From positions 315,001 to 379,000 of the forward strand of contig NW_024751891.1 of NCBI RefSeq assembly GCF_018991925.1: a stretch of 64,000 nucleotides of DNA, given 5' to 3'. Every line of letters starts with the position of its first letter. The first letter of the stretch is position 1. Below are positions 34,743 through 47,220 of the stretch, one piece after another. Source of the stretch: Homarus americanus (taxonomy: Eukaryota; Arthropoda; Malacostraca; Decapoda; Nephropidae). Under the pieces are notes generated by a model that saw only the letters and a list, made by a program, of their open reading frames with translations, was not told the DNA's origin and did no database searches. The translations under genes and the position numbers were made by a program.

Positions 34743-36361
34743 GGCAGGTGTGTGGCCACGTGGCCAGGACAGTAGCTTGGGGCAATGCAGGTGTACTCCA
34801 TCCTTCAGGTTAGGTCAGGTGAAGCCGTGAGGTCAGGTCAGGTTAGGTCAGATCCAGCCACACTCAATATTGCTGTGTTTTTGTGTTTTTCCTTCGAGTT
34901 AAAATTGCCACTTTTGTATATCACTTGTGGGTTAATGGTCAATCTTTGCACTGTACTGTTGGTGTGAGGATGTTGATAAATCCAGATGGGAAGGAGGAGA
35001 TGGGGAAGGGGAGGGCCCGACACACCGGGCTGGCAGCTGTCTCCATGGTCAAGAGACCACGGCCGCGTTAGCTTGCAGCGCCGACTACACACGTCCTTAC
35101 CCTATGAAGGCTGAGGGAAGTGTGTGTGTGTGTGTGTGTGCTAGCATTGGTTGTATTGGTGACAGTAATGGTCATTTTGGGCTAAATAAAGTAAAATTGG
35201 TAAGAGTGGTGATAATGGTGTCAGTGATATCAGTATGATTGAGTAAAGTTATATTAATGACAATGGTGAAAATGACGGTAGTGGTGATTCGGGGTATAAA
35301 AAAATGAGTAATGGGAATTTAACCATTGGTGGTAGTGGTGTTATTGGTGATAATCAGAGATCACCAGGTAATAGTTCCTAACCAAATAGGACATAGATAA
35401 TAAACACAATGTAAATTTATGATCTATATAAAAAAACCTAAACACAAAATAAAATCCACCACATAAATTCACCCATTATTAAAATGACCATAAAATAAAC
35501 CCATTAAAAATATTAAACCACACACCAAAAAATTAATAGCTATATAATAAACTATAAACACACACCAAAAAATATATATAAAACCTTAATATTATAAACA
35601 TGAAAAAATATATCAATTTAGCTCTTATATAAAGAATTATATATATTACTAAGGCAAGTGAAGTAATAATAGGAGCACTATATTTTCAATAGGTACTAAA
35701 CAAAATTGGGAAATACGTGAAAGTTAAATGGATATATTGAACAATTAAATGCGTATGTATTAGGTAGTTTCATTTCAGTTGTGCGGTGACTAGTGCAGGG
35801 ATCGTTTTATGAAATAGTGTATTACTTTAGGAATCATTTAAGTAATTTTTTCGTTAATTTACCTTCTCGAATGGTGAAGCACTTAATACTGTTAATAATG
35901 TCATATCTCAATTAATCAGACTGTATAAAATATTGATTTTTCACTTCATGTTAACCAGGAACATTAATTGATTAATTAAATAATTAACTATACATCCATG
36001 GTGTTAATTAACAATTTGATATATTTAACAGCTGGTATGTTAATTAATCACTATATATTTTAACCTGTCACTAGATTAATCAGTCAACATTACATTACTT
36101 AAGCAACAAGAGTTAATGAAGCAGACAACACGTGATAATTAACAGGTAGGTTAATTGCGATAAATAAGACGAAAGAAGACGTCACATAAGTCTTAATTTA
36201 AGGAGAATTTGGTGAGTGGTTGTCCTGAAGATCAATAAGTAACACTGTTGCGGTGACTCATAGTTAGTTTGTAAAGTGTGGCTCTTACTTACGAGTCTGT
36301 TGGTGTAAGTAAAGGAGTTCTCTAAGTGGCAAGTTGTAAACGAGTCAATTAAATTACTGTG
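34743..36361. other. Intronic spacer, no gene seen
   Basis: AGGTCAGGT-type units lie at 34800-34855, a GC-richer patch at 34985-35090, a (GT)n run at 35120-35141, and a loose GGTGATAATGG repeat at 35150-35350. From 35400 the sequence is strongly AT-rich. Confidence 0.5.

Positions 36362-36407
<46 letters not shown>
36362..36407 (+). repeat. (TAA)n microsatellite
   Basis: About 15 perfect units. Confidence 0.96.
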
Positions 36408-36409
<2 letters not shown>

Positions 36410-37087
36410 TGTTACAGGAGAACAATGAATAATATTTATAAACCCAGATGAAAGAGTAATATCCTTAAATGAGTAATATGGATATTATGTAGAAATATGA
36501 TGAGTAATATAACAGAAGTATTATGGACTGTTTATGTATACAGTATATATATTCAGTTGAGTATTACCATAAGGGGGATAGAAACAGTTTGAAAATAATC
36601 AGAAGAAAAAATATGACGAAATAATATTAGTTTTTGTACTTATTAATATGACATGTGTAACAGAGGCTATACAATGTCCGTATATATCACTACAGCACAG
36701 ACATGATACAAGTATTTATAAATATTTACTTGAATTACATAATCACAGAAATAAATTAGATGTTATTACAGAAAGAAACGAGGTATTTATTACATATTTA
36801 TGATTTTAATAATATCTTAAAATTTTATAGGTCCGTATTCACAAAAGTAATAAAATTTTATATAACATTATATGTCATTGGAAATAATGTTTTTATTAAT
36901 ACCTATTCACACGAGTAATTATATAAAAATTTTAAGTAATTGTATATATGCAGTACACAAAAGTAATATATATATAATTTTGTGAATATTTACACGAGTA
37001 ATATAATAGTGAATTTTATATGTACTTATAAACATTCATAACAATAATAAAACCATAAAATAACTATATAGGAGTTTGAACATATTC
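36408..37087. other. AT-rich spacer, nothing recognised
   Basis: Loosely recurring words such as TATTCACACGAGTAAT (36903, 36989, 37082) hint at an old degenerate repeat leading into the 15-bp array. Confidence 0.5.
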
Positions 37088-37245
37088 ACACGAGGTTCAT
37101 GGTGGCGAGGTTCATGGTGGCGAGGTTCATGGTGGCGAGGTTCATGGTGGCGAGGCTCAAGTGGCGAGTTTTATGGAGGCAAAGCTCGTGGTGGCGAGGC
37201 TCATGGTGGCGAGGCTCATGGTGACGAAGCTCGTGGTTTTGAGAC
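37088..37245 (+). repeat. 15-bp satellite, array 1
   Basis: The unit GGTTCATGGTGGCGA is repeated about ten times; the first four are perfect and the later ones change to GGCTCATGGTGGCGA. The same family forms the array at 37990-38215. Confidence 0.95.
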
Positions 37246-37795
37246 TTCCAGCAGTGGTGTCTCCCTAGTTACCACCGAGTGTTCCAGACGTGGGTACTTG
37301 GTATTCCACCTGGTAACATCTATGTAACTAGTTGTAGAATGTCAAGTACTCTCATCTACTAGTCATCTTACTGAGCTAGCTGGTGAGTCTGTCAGTTATT
37401 ACACTAATACTTGGATATTTTTTTGAGTTTAAATAGGAATTCCACCATATGAACTGAATATGGATACTTGATGGTCCACCAATTCAGGAACTCTTGTAAC
37501 TCCTTTGTAGTTTCAGCTGGATTTACGTGTAATCTCTGTTTGCAGTTGTTTCCTGAGTACTTAATGTTCACACAAACAACATATGGCTTTTTTATTTACT
37601 TACTAAAATATATGCACACTGTTGTTGATAATGACCAATTAAACGGTATTAGGCATCTGTCCTTTTACGAGAGATTATGGGACGTGTATTTACAGAGCTC
37701 CTTTAACACGTGTATTGTGTGTGAGATACAGAGAGGTTAAGGCCACTGAAGGCTTGGTGATGACCTGTGTAAATCAGAGGTGCGTGGAGGACATA
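37246..37795. other. Intronic spacer, no gene seen
   Basis: The frame at 37468-37740 has no recognisable domain and no splice signals that I could match. Confidence 0.45.
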
Positions 37796-37893
37796 AGAAG
37801 GTCATCTATCATGTGAGAAGGAAGGTCATCTATCACGTGAGAAGGAAGGTCATCTTTCACGTGAGAAGGAAGGTCATCTATCATGTGAGAAGG
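37796..37893 (+). repeat. 24-bp tandem repeat with E-box palindrome
   Basis: Four units of GAAGGTCATCTATCAYGTGA plus GAAG. Two middle units carry TCACGTGA, the other two TCATGTGA. Confidence 0.93.
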
Positions 37894-37989
37894 TAGTGAT
37901 AAGTTATGCTTAGTTCCTGTTAATCTAGTAAATTCAGAAAGTAGATAGCCCACATTTATATAAGTAATACTGTCTATATGATAACAAAG

Positions 37990-38215
37990 GCTCTTACAAG
38001 ACTCATGGTGGTGAGGCTTGTGATGGCGAGGCTCATGGTGGCGAGGTTTATGATGGCGATGCTAATAGTGGCGAGACTCATTGTACCGAGGATCATGGTG
38101 GCGAGGCGCATGGTGGTGAAGTTCAGGGTTGCGAGGCTCATAATGGCGAGGCTAATAGTGGCGAGGCTCATCCTGGTGAGTCTCATAGTGGCGAGACTCA
38201 AAGTGGTGAGGTTTA
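37990..38215 (+). repeat. 15-bp satellite, array 2
   Basis: About 15 diverged units of GGCGAGGCTCATGGT, related to array 1 about 750 bp upstream. Since the period divides by three, both strands stay open and give MARLMVARL-like frames; these are not treated as genes. Confidence 0.93.
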
Positions 38216-38335
38216 CTGTATAGTGGAGAGACCAGCAGCAGGATATTGAAATTCTTGGAAGTGTTCAAAGGCCGTACAACCCCCGAGGCTGCTGTGTCAT
38301 GTACTGTGTTTGAGTAATTTGTATTCGAGTTCTGC

Positions 38336-38441
<106 letters not shown>

Positions 38442-39397
38442 GCAAACGCTTTAAGGAAAATCAAGTAAAAACACATAAGAGTTCCGAGAAAAAAAAAATA
38501 TATGCTTGACGTAGAACGCTCTCACAATGGTAATATAAATATCATCTATGACACATTGATAATTACCTGCACAAGTCTGGACACAGAATTTCTCTCGTCA
38601 ATCATCCAGTAAAATACCACAATTTTCACTTGAATAATAATTTAAAGTTAAATTAGAATTTTAGCTTTAGAAAAATTGACATCATTACCTTGCAATTTGT
38701 AATGAATATATTGTATGCAAGACACGTCTTCAGAATCAGATTACTAAAGAAATGTTCCTCCCTTAGTTGTTGATGAACTTGTGTATAAAGTAAATCACAC
38801 TACCTGATAAAAGACCTTAGTTGTTTTAGGTCAGTAATGCATTATAACAACAACAAAACGGGTAAAGCAAAATAATAATAATGTAAGATATTTAGTTAGG
38901 GTTAATTAATCTTATGTCGCCTGTCTCCTCTCCCATTAAGGAAGTAAAGGTTTTATGAAGCACTAAATTACCCGAACACTTTTCACACATTCTGGTTTCT
39001 GTCTTAAGATTTAGGTGACAAAAACGTCAACATTAATTTACTGGGATTTTTCTCTGTATAACATAGTTTCGTTTTTGTTATTCTGATATAATTAAAAATA
39101 TTTCTTAGCCATATATGACCCACAAATTGATGCCAAATGTTGTCATGTTGCCATATGTCAAGAGAATTTTGCCCACAACTGTACACATTAATTTCACTCA
39201 CATCAGTTGTTCGTCTCCTTGAAAATGTGATCTATATATTCCCAACTAAACTGTACTTTATTATAATCTTATTATTTTATATTTTGTTTATATATAGATT
39301 AAGTGATTATATGATATTGAAAAAAGTATTGTGATCCAAAATTATAACGAAGGCGAAAATTAATGAAAATATAATTGCATTGCTTTTAAAATTCGTC
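38442..39397. other. AT-rich spacer, no gene seen
   Basis: No exon-like or RNA-like segment is recognised. Confidence 0.5.
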
Positions 39398-39408
39398 GAT
39401 TAAATTTG
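39398..39408 (+). repeat. Target-site duplication, left
   Basis: GATTAAATTTG, repeated exactly at 39665-39675 on the other side of a LINE fragment. Confidence 0.8.
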
Positions 39409-39664
39409 CTCCAAGTACTCCACGACCCCCTGACGGAGACACGATGATCCTCCCCATACTGGCCAGATATTTTGTAAATAATATTGATTATGTGTTAAAG
39501 GAATATCCTTCCTTCCTTAGGCTTTAGTAAGCCCCTTTATAATATTTATACTGTATATACTTGTCACACTTGCCAGATGCTTCTGGTGTCATTGTACAGG
39601 GGTACCTGGTGACAGCACTAGGATCCCGCTTCCTCTATCAAGGAATAAACAGTTGAAATTGATT
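39409..39664 (+). mobile_element. 5'-truncated copy of the 17-23 kb LINE
   Basis: From 39417 the sequence matches the last codons of ORF2 (RPPDGDTMILPILARYFVNNID) and the whole 3' UTR of the full-length element. I count four substitutions in about 245 bp (about 98% identity). One of these changes the ORF2 stop TAA to TAT. Eight bases, CTCCAAGT, between the left duplication and the match are not clearly element-derived and may be filler. The truncation and 11-bp duplication are the normal signature of target-primed reverse transcription. Confidence 0.93.
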
Positions 39665-39675
39665 GATTAAATTTG
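39665..39675 (+). repeat. Target-site duplication, right
   Basis: Exact copy of the 11-mer at 39398-39408, directly after the ATTGAAATTGA-type tail. Confidence 0.8.
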
Positions 39676-39790
39676 ATTAGGATAGTTGATTAGGTTCGGT
39701 GTTAGTTTAGATTGGATTAGTTTAAGTTTGGTTGGGTTAGGTTAGTTTAAGTTGGGTTAGGTTAGGGTAGGTTAAGTTGAGTTATCTTAG
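39676..39790 (+). repeat. Degenerate (TTAGG)n array
   Basis: GGTTA-like units with many changes, starting just after the LINE duplication. Confidence 0.75.
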
Positions 39791-39871
39791 TTTAAATTAT
39801 GGGTTACAATATGTGACGTTAGAGAAAATACTCTGAAATTGTTTATTGTTGGTCATGCACTTAAACCGCCG

Positions 39872-39873
<2 letters not shown>

Positions 39874-39929
<56 letters not shown>
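39874..39929 (+). repeat. (GT)n microsatellite
   Basis: Perfect run of about 28 units. Confidence 0.97.
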
Positions 39930-39931
<2 letters not shown>

Positions 39932-40089
39932 ATAAATGTTTATACGTACAGTATATGTTGTACTGGTCATTGACATCAAGAAATATAGATAACATTACTC
40001 ATATAAGATATTTTGTTGTTGTTGATCTTGTCGTTGTTGTTCTTGTAGCTGCTCGAGGATGGGGGAGATCTGGACAGTCTGCCAGTTTT

Positions 40090-41680
40090 TAAGATTTTGA
40101 AGTTTCTTTGATGTTGACTGTTTGTGTTGAGAGATGCTGATGTTTTAAGGGTTACTGATGTTGGGTGGTTGTGTTGAGAGATGATAATGTTTTAAGGGTC
40201 TCTGATGTTGATTGTTTGTGTTGAGAGATACTGATGTTTTAAGGGTTACTGATGTTGGGTGGTTATGTTGAGAGATGATAATGTTTTAAGGGTCTCTGAT
40301 GTTTATTGTTTGTGTTGAGAGATACTGATGTTTTAAGGGTTACTGATGTTGGGTGGTTGGGTTGAGAGATACTGATGTTTTAAGGGTCTCTGATGTTGGG
40401 TGGTTGTGTTGAGAGATGATAATGTTTTAAGGGTCTCTGATGTTGACTGTTTGTGTTGAGAGATACTGATGTTTTAAGGGTCTCTGATGTTGGGTGGTTG
40501 TGTTGAGAGATGATAATGTTTTAAGGGTCTCTGATGTTGACTGTTTGTGTTGAGAGATACTGATGTTTTAAGGGTTACTGATGTTGGGTGGTTGTGTTGA
40601 GAGAAGATAATGTTTTAAGGGTCTCTGATGTTGACTGTTTGTGTTGAGAGATACTGATGTTTTAAGGGTTACTGATGTTGGGTGGTTGTGTTGAGAGAAG
40701 ATAATGTTTTAAGGGTCTCTGATATTGATTGTATGTGTTGAGAGATACTGATGATTTAAGGGTCGCTGATGTTGACTGTTTGTGTTGAGAGATACTGATG
40801 TTTTAAGGGTCTCTGATGTTGGGTGGTTGTGTTGAGAGATACTGATGTTTTAAGGGTCTCTGATGTTGATGGTTGAGAGATTGTTTTTAAGGGTGATGTT
40901 GATTGAGATGCGTTTTTAAGGGTCTCTGATGTTTTAAGGTTTGTGTGAGAGATACTGATGTTTTAAGGGTTCTGATGTTGGGTGGTTGTGTTGAGAGATA
41001 CTGATGTTTTTTAGGGTTCTGATGATGATAATGTTTTGGTCTCTGATGGTTTGTGTTGAGAGATACTGATGTTTTCTGATGTTGACTGTTTGTGTTGAGA
41101 GATACTGATGTTTTAAGGGTTACTGATGTTGGGTGGTTGTGTTGAGAGAAGATAATGTTTTAAGGGTCTCTGATATTGATTGTATGTGTTGAGAGATACT
41201 GATGATTTAAGGGTCGCTGATGTTGACTGTTTGTGTTGAGAGATACTGATGTTTTAAGGGTCTCTGATGTTGGGTGGTTGTGTTGAGAGATACTGATGTT
41301 TTAAGGGTCTCTGATATTGATTGTTTGTGTTGAGAGATACTGATGTTTTAAGGGTCTCTGATGTTGGGTGGTTGTGTTGAGAGATACTGATGTTTTAAGG
41401 GTCTCTGATATTGGGTGGTTGTGTTGAGAGATACTGATGTTTTAAGGGTCGCTGATGTTGACTGTTTGTGTTGAGAGATACTGATGTTTTAAGGGTCTCT
41501 GATGTTGGGTGGTTGTGTTGAGAGATGATAATGTTTTAAGGGTCTCTGATGTTTATTGTTTGTGTTGAGAGATACTGATGTTTTAAGGGTCTCTGATGTT
41601 TATTGTTTGTGTTGAGAGATACTGATGTTTTAAGGGTTACTGATGCTGAGTGTTTGTGTTGAGAGATACTGATGTTAGTC
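40090..41680 (+). repeat. 47-bp minisatellite with dimeric structure
   Basis: About 33 units share TGTTTTAAGGGT, CTGATGTT and TTGTGTTGAGAGAT. Two variants tend to alternate: one with ACTGATG and GGGTGGTTG, the other with GATAATG and GACTGTTTG. This gives 94-bp dimers over parts of the array. A segment at about 40868-41085 is scrambled by short deletions. The block at 40560-40860 closely resembles that at 41095-41310, which suggests a larger duplication. Confidence 0.96.
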
Positions 41681-41970
41681 TTTTCTCTAATTGCACTGCT
41701 TAACTTTTTACCTCAAGATAAACTATTTTTACTTTTTGAAAACTAATTATAGATACGAACAATGAAATTATTATAAACTGCTTCTTCATTTAGAGTTAAA
41801 GGAAGATAATAGTGTCAGTTGTCATCATTTGTTAAGAAAGTTAAAAGCAAAAGCTGAAACTAGTTTGTGTCGTAGCTCAGCATGTTAACTGTTTGGGCTT
41901 ATTGTTTTGTGAAAGAGAATGAAGTTTGGGAGCTGTCAGTATTGATTCTGGTTGTTTTGCAATGGCACTA
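41681..41970. other. Spacer, nothing recognised
   Basis: No gene or repeat between two minisatellites. Confidence 0.5.
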
Positions 41971-42320
41971 TGCCGTAACGCTGTACCTGGGCTGTTATGG
42001 TATGGGGGTGTTGTGCTGTAACGCTGTACCTGGGCTGTTATGGTATGGCGGTGTTGTGCTGTAACGCTGTACCTGGGCTGTAATGGTATGGGGGTGTTGT
42101 GCTGTAACGCTGTACCTGGGCTGTTATGGTATGGGGGTGTTGTGCTGTAACGCTGTACCTGGGCTGTTATGGTATGGGGGTGTTGTGCTGTAACGCTGTA
42201 CCTGGGCTGTTATGGTATGGGGGTGTTGTGCTGTAATGCTGTACCTGGGCTGTAATGGTATAGGGGTGTTGTGCTGTAATGCTGTACCTGGGCTGTAATG
42301 GTATGGGGGTTTTGTGCTGT
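41971..42320 (+). repeat. 43-bp minisatellite, 8 copies
   Basis: The unit contains CTGTAACGCTGTACCTGGGC, then TGTTATGGTATGGGGGTGTT and GTG. Copies differ mainly at CpG sites (AACG versus AATG) and at TTATGG versus TAATGG. Confidence 0.96.
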
Positions 42321-42532
42321 AATTTGGGATGGCCAGAAGATGGCGGTTGTTTTGCATGATTCATATACGCTGTTACTACAACCTAATAACTATATAACAG
42401 AAGGGAGAAATTGTTATACGGAAGTGTTGTAACCAGTGTATGGTGACGAATGGGTTCGTGATGTTGTTGTGACTTAAATCGTCGTGGGTGCGTTATGCCA
42501 GCAAATTTAGAAGACTAACTCAGTGGTGTATA

Positions 42533-42569
<37 letters not shown>

Positions 42570-43182
42570 ATGCAGTTATCTTGGTAATGGAAATGATCTG
42601 TGTGGTGGATATGCAAGGTAGATCAGAATATATACGTTGAAAGTACATCTACTGTATGTCTATATATATATATTTTGAATCTATGGTTAATTTTTTTTTT
42701 GAGTGTGGGTGCTGTGATAATATATATATACAACTTTTTTAGCTTTTGGCTTTCAGTGTGTCATAGTTCTACGATATAGTGACTTAGAGATACTAGTAGT
42801 GGACTGTGTTCCTATTTGGTGTTCACTTCTTAATGTTTGTTTACTCTGTATGCCGATCTACGCCCTTTTGTTTATCTCTCATTTCATCTTAACATGAGGT
42901 AGTAGCTTAAGGCTGTACCTCCCTGTGTAAAGTGTTTATCTTACCATCACCTTCGGAGTCTTCACAACGAAACCTGAGTGTTTTGTGTCTTTTCCGTGTC
43001 GTTAACACTCTCACTCTACCTCTTTCTGACTCAACACATGTAAACATTTATGAGTTTGTTTAAAGTTGTGCTTCCGGAGAGAATGTTTTCCTGGGCTGGC
43101 GTGCAGTACAAACCAGCGTGTGTGTGTTGACGTCGATATGAAACCGTCGATATATTTATCCTGGAATTATCGAGTATGTACT

Positions 43183-43185
<3 letters not shown>
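42321..43185. other. Spacer with (GT)n at 42538-42567
   Basis: No gene seen. One dinucleotide run and two short (TA)n runs near 42660 and 42720. Confidence 0.5.

Positions 43186-43254
<69 letters not shown>
43186..43254 (+). repeat. (TA)n microsatellite
   Basis: About 34 perfect units. Confidence 0.97.
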
Positions 43255-43258
<4 letters not shown>

Positions 43259-45508
43259 TATACTCACTATTGTAGAGTCTTATGCTTCGCGTGATTTTTA
43301 AGTGTCGTTGGTGATCTTTTGGGTGTTGAAGATTGTGCTCTACAATCTTTAAACAAACAATCTTAAATCTGGAATTTTCACCACTTATTAAAAATGACAA
43401 AAGGTCATTTAATTCCAATGTGACATAACTAAACCTACAATATATTATGATTTAAAATATTCTATTTGTATTAAAATATTTAAATAAATTAATATTAATG
43501 TTTTCCATGACAGTAATGACAATGATAATGATATTAATAATAACTACTAAACAGAGATATATACCAACTGTACAAGATAAAATATGCTTTACATCGTTAT
43601 GTGATTTAAATACTATATAAAAATGATCTTACTAAAATAACTTAGTACAAGAGTTAACACACAGTGCCACTAGTGGATGATAACACCAACAACATCGTAA
43701 ATGAGGGAAATGCAAACAAAGAAAATTTCCTTCAGTTAAATTTTCCCTTAACAATTTTATAATTAGAAATCTTGGGCCTCGAATTAAAAAAAATATATCA
43801 CTTAAAAATTTCCATCTAACCAGAGAAGAGAAAGTATATAACTGGCTCCCTTAACCTCCACCTAAATATTGATTCTCTTGCAACTATTATCTCTTAACAA
43901 TGTCCATTACCAATATTGTTGAAGGTTAACATTTATTCTCGTTATATACATTCATGAAAGTTTATAAAAGTTTCAGAATTTTATAGAATAGGAAATATAG
44001 TTTGTTATTCGTCTGAGGTTAAACATAATACCACGGCCTGATGTTGATCCTACGTTCAGTTCATTTAATACTTCCAAAGGTTAATATCACGTTCCTTTAA
44101 TACTTTCAAAGGCTAATACCACATTCATTTGACACTTCTAAAAGCTACTCTCACGTCCACTTAACACCTGCAAGATTGTTATTACGTTCCGCCAATACCT
44201 GGAGAAAGTATTTAACAGGAAGTCTTGGAGAAAATATCATGGTGGACACAGGACCGATGAAGGATTCTTATGATGAAAAAAAAAAGAAGTAAGAGTTTTC
44301 TCCTCATTTTATGAAGGAACGTCGGTGATAGATTTCCGATATCCAACGAGGCGCGTGAGAGAGAGACGGAGTTTGTTATAATGAAGACGAACGTGTAACC
44401 CAGAGCTTTATAGGTGTGTGTTTGTGTGTGTGTGTGCGTGTTTGTGTGTGTTTGTGTGCGTTCGCCGGTGTTCAAGCGAGGAACATTATGTTCTGGATTG
44501 CCCATAACTTGTGATGTAAAAGCGTAGGTTATTATCTCACTTTTAAGCCATGAGAATAAGATGACATTTAACATGAAATTGATGTGACATTAAGACTCAG
44601 CCATAGTAAGACTCAGCCATAGTAAGATACGTTTTCCTGACCTAACTTAAGGAAGGACAATAAAACAGGAAAATATTTGAGAATCAGAACTTTAAATTGT
44701 CATTCTTGGCTTTATATAATTAACCTGATGGTCACCTTTTCTGACATATCTGATGGAATTTTTGTTGCCCAAGGGACGTTTTCTTTAAGTGAGGTTTATC
44801 GTAGGTAATGGCCAATTTTTATTCATCCCTTTTTCCCTTTGAGATGGATGGTTTTAATTACAACCCTTGGACAATCATTTATATTATACCCCTTTGATGA
44901 CTATAATTTAAACTGTAATTTTCAAAGGGTTTAGTCATTGTCAAAGCTTTAGTAATTTTCATTATATTTGTGAGTGATGGACGAGATACAGTTTTATTTA
45001 AATATTTGAAATGTAATGAAGAGGCAACGGAAATCATGTAGGAACATTATATTATTGCGTTGGTACTGTTAATGATATTATTTTGAATTATATATCAGAG
45101 AATATTTTGTAGCCTTTAATTTGAACCTTAAACAAGTGGACAGTACAGTAATGTTCGCTTACTGTACGACTCTCACCACTTCTGTCGCGCCCGAGAGTTG
45201 TTGTTCACACTCAGAGCCAACCTGTACAACGTCAATTATTACGGGCGATGCATCAGAGAATTGTGTTTATTATCTGAATATTGTATGAAACTAGACACGT
45301 ACTGTATATAGTCGATGACTCTATAATGATTCACAAGTGTTGAGCTTCACCAACCAGTCCTGTGTTGGTCTTAGCAACCACACGCAATTGTCTGCGGCTA
45401 ATGGAAAAAATTCTTGATCCAATCCCTATGTACCGTAGTAAATAGTTATGTCCAATATAAAAAAAAATCATGTAAATTGATATACAAAATAATATTGTAT
45501 ATATTTAT
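43255..45508. other. AT-rich intronic spacer, no gene seen
   Basis: Contains a GTGTTTGTGTGTG patch at 44413-44460, a loose 35-bp recurrence of AATACTTCCAAAGGTTAATA words at 44065-44170, and an 18-bp direct repeat AAGACTCAGCCATAGTAAG near 44594-44630. Nothing exon-like is recognised. Confidence 0.5.
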
Positions 45509-46900
45509 CTAATTGTCATCCTTGACGTCCTTCAGTCCACTTGTTCGGTTATATTGTTGATCTGTGAACCACTGCAGGGCAGTAATGTTCTCCGCTGTGG
45601 TACTTCCGACACCACCATAAACCTTCCACGTGTTGCATGTTGTTCTCTTATCCCTGTGTGCGGGTGACCACACTTTATCGGCGTGTAGTATGAGAGGAGC
45701 TTTCGACTTTTCTGGACTCAGGAATGAAGCAGTCACATAGACAAGAACCTCAGCCAGTGTTGACTGTGCACTGAGTAACTGTCTCGACAAGTTTGCTCAC
45801 AGCATCGGCTGGTTATCGTGTCTTTTTCGTTGCTACAAGGAGCAAGCTTACTTGTCTCTTGTGGATGCTTGAACAAAACATTGAACGTACTTGTAGTGAC
45901 TACCTGCATGTCTGTTATTGTCTGCTCAACAATCCTAGTCAGAAAAGAAAATAGATTCGACTTTTTTTCGTCGGCCCAAATGATCAAGACAAATAAGTTC
46001 GTCGTCGTAGTTTCTTTTATTAATTTTATGTGTCCACAGCAAGAGCGACGACCGTGTTAATACAAGCAGTACACCTCGCCCCACTCTATGGTCATTCATA
46101 TTAGGGATTTGGTAAAGGATACGATATTTTAGTCTTGTTCTCAAAAGCCGGGAAGTTTGCTCCTCCTATTGTTGTCCTAAAGAGTGGAGCATAACCATTG
46201 AGTTTTCAGACTGATGGTGAATTGTGTACTATGTGTAGGTGTTCCGTGTATGAGAAACGTTCTGCTGACTCTCATGACAGACCTTGTCCCGGCTGTTCTG
46301 GATCTCTATGTCGTATAGTGTTTTTGTTATAGAATGTAGTGAAGCACCGTGAACGATATTTTGCTTCCAGAACAATCCTGTCGCCTGCATTGAGTTTTTC
46401 AAAGAGTCGTTCACCTTGAAAGTGTACAGCACCATACAGAGAATCAGACGATGAAGTTTTCACATAAAAGAACGTTCCTTCATGTTGCTTCCGCAGTCAT
46501 TTGTACCTCTTGAATGTTTTTCATTATATCCTGTTGATTTTCTCTTTTCTGTCCTCTTCAATTTGGTGAACTTGAAGCGAAAGGACTTGTGCCACTTGGC
46601 CTGTTCTGCTGGAGACTAAACACCGCACAAGGTTCATCGTCAGGCTGTGGACATGTGGTGTTATTGATGTTGTCTACAGTTCGAGGAATCTCAATAAATG
46701 TGTGCGGTGTCCATCACTTTTGTCACTGCGAGTATGTTCTGCTGGACACTGTAGGCATTCTGATGTCACTCCCTGACAACAATACACTTAGTCCAGTCTG
46801 TTGGACCAACATGCGGATTTGCTTGCCTCTTCTTCCCTTATGTTTCTACCAATTCACAACCGACCATTGGATGTCTTCTCGTAATTTTTGGCCTGGCAGT
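45509..46900 (-). pseudogene. Decayed ORF of a dispersed animal protein family
   Basis: Open segments in all three minus-strand frames can be read in order: a block with LFEKLNAGDRIVLEAKYRSRC (near 46400), RLKYRILYQIPNMNDH (near 46110), a stretch through 45990-45740, then KAPLILHADKVWSPAHRDKR (near 45680). Frameshifts and stops separate them. The first two blocks remind me of an uncharacterised, highly repeated protein family in invertebrate and fish genomes that has an AGD..ALEAKYH.KC motif. That recollection is the only evidence. It is too broken to be functional and may be a relic of a mobile element or a retrocopy. Confidence 0.3.
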
Positions 46901-47220
46901 GTGGGTATGAAACATGTTAATACATACCATATGTTTATTAGCAGTCGAATCAAAGTTTTACCTGAATATAATAGTAATAATTTGTACATATTTTATGACT
47001 GTCTTTATTGTGACTGTTGATCATTAAAACAAGATAAAATGCCCCTCCTCTACTCATGTGATGCTATCGTGTACCATTACAAGAAGGTTCTTCGCTCCGG
47101 ACGTGTTAGTAATTTTTTACTAGTAAAACAAGGATGCAGAGATTGTATTTGTTATTTGGTTAAGAAGGTGGAGGAAAAATATATTTTTCGGTAATGGAAC
47201 TACTACAGTAGACTGCCCGC
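46901..47220. other. Spacer, nothing recognised
   Basis: No repeat or gene visible. Confidence 0.45.

Noticed and set aside
37468..37740. 90-codon frame with several Cys residues
   Set aside because: No signal peptide, no matched splice sites and no motif; AT-rich composition explains an open frame of this size.
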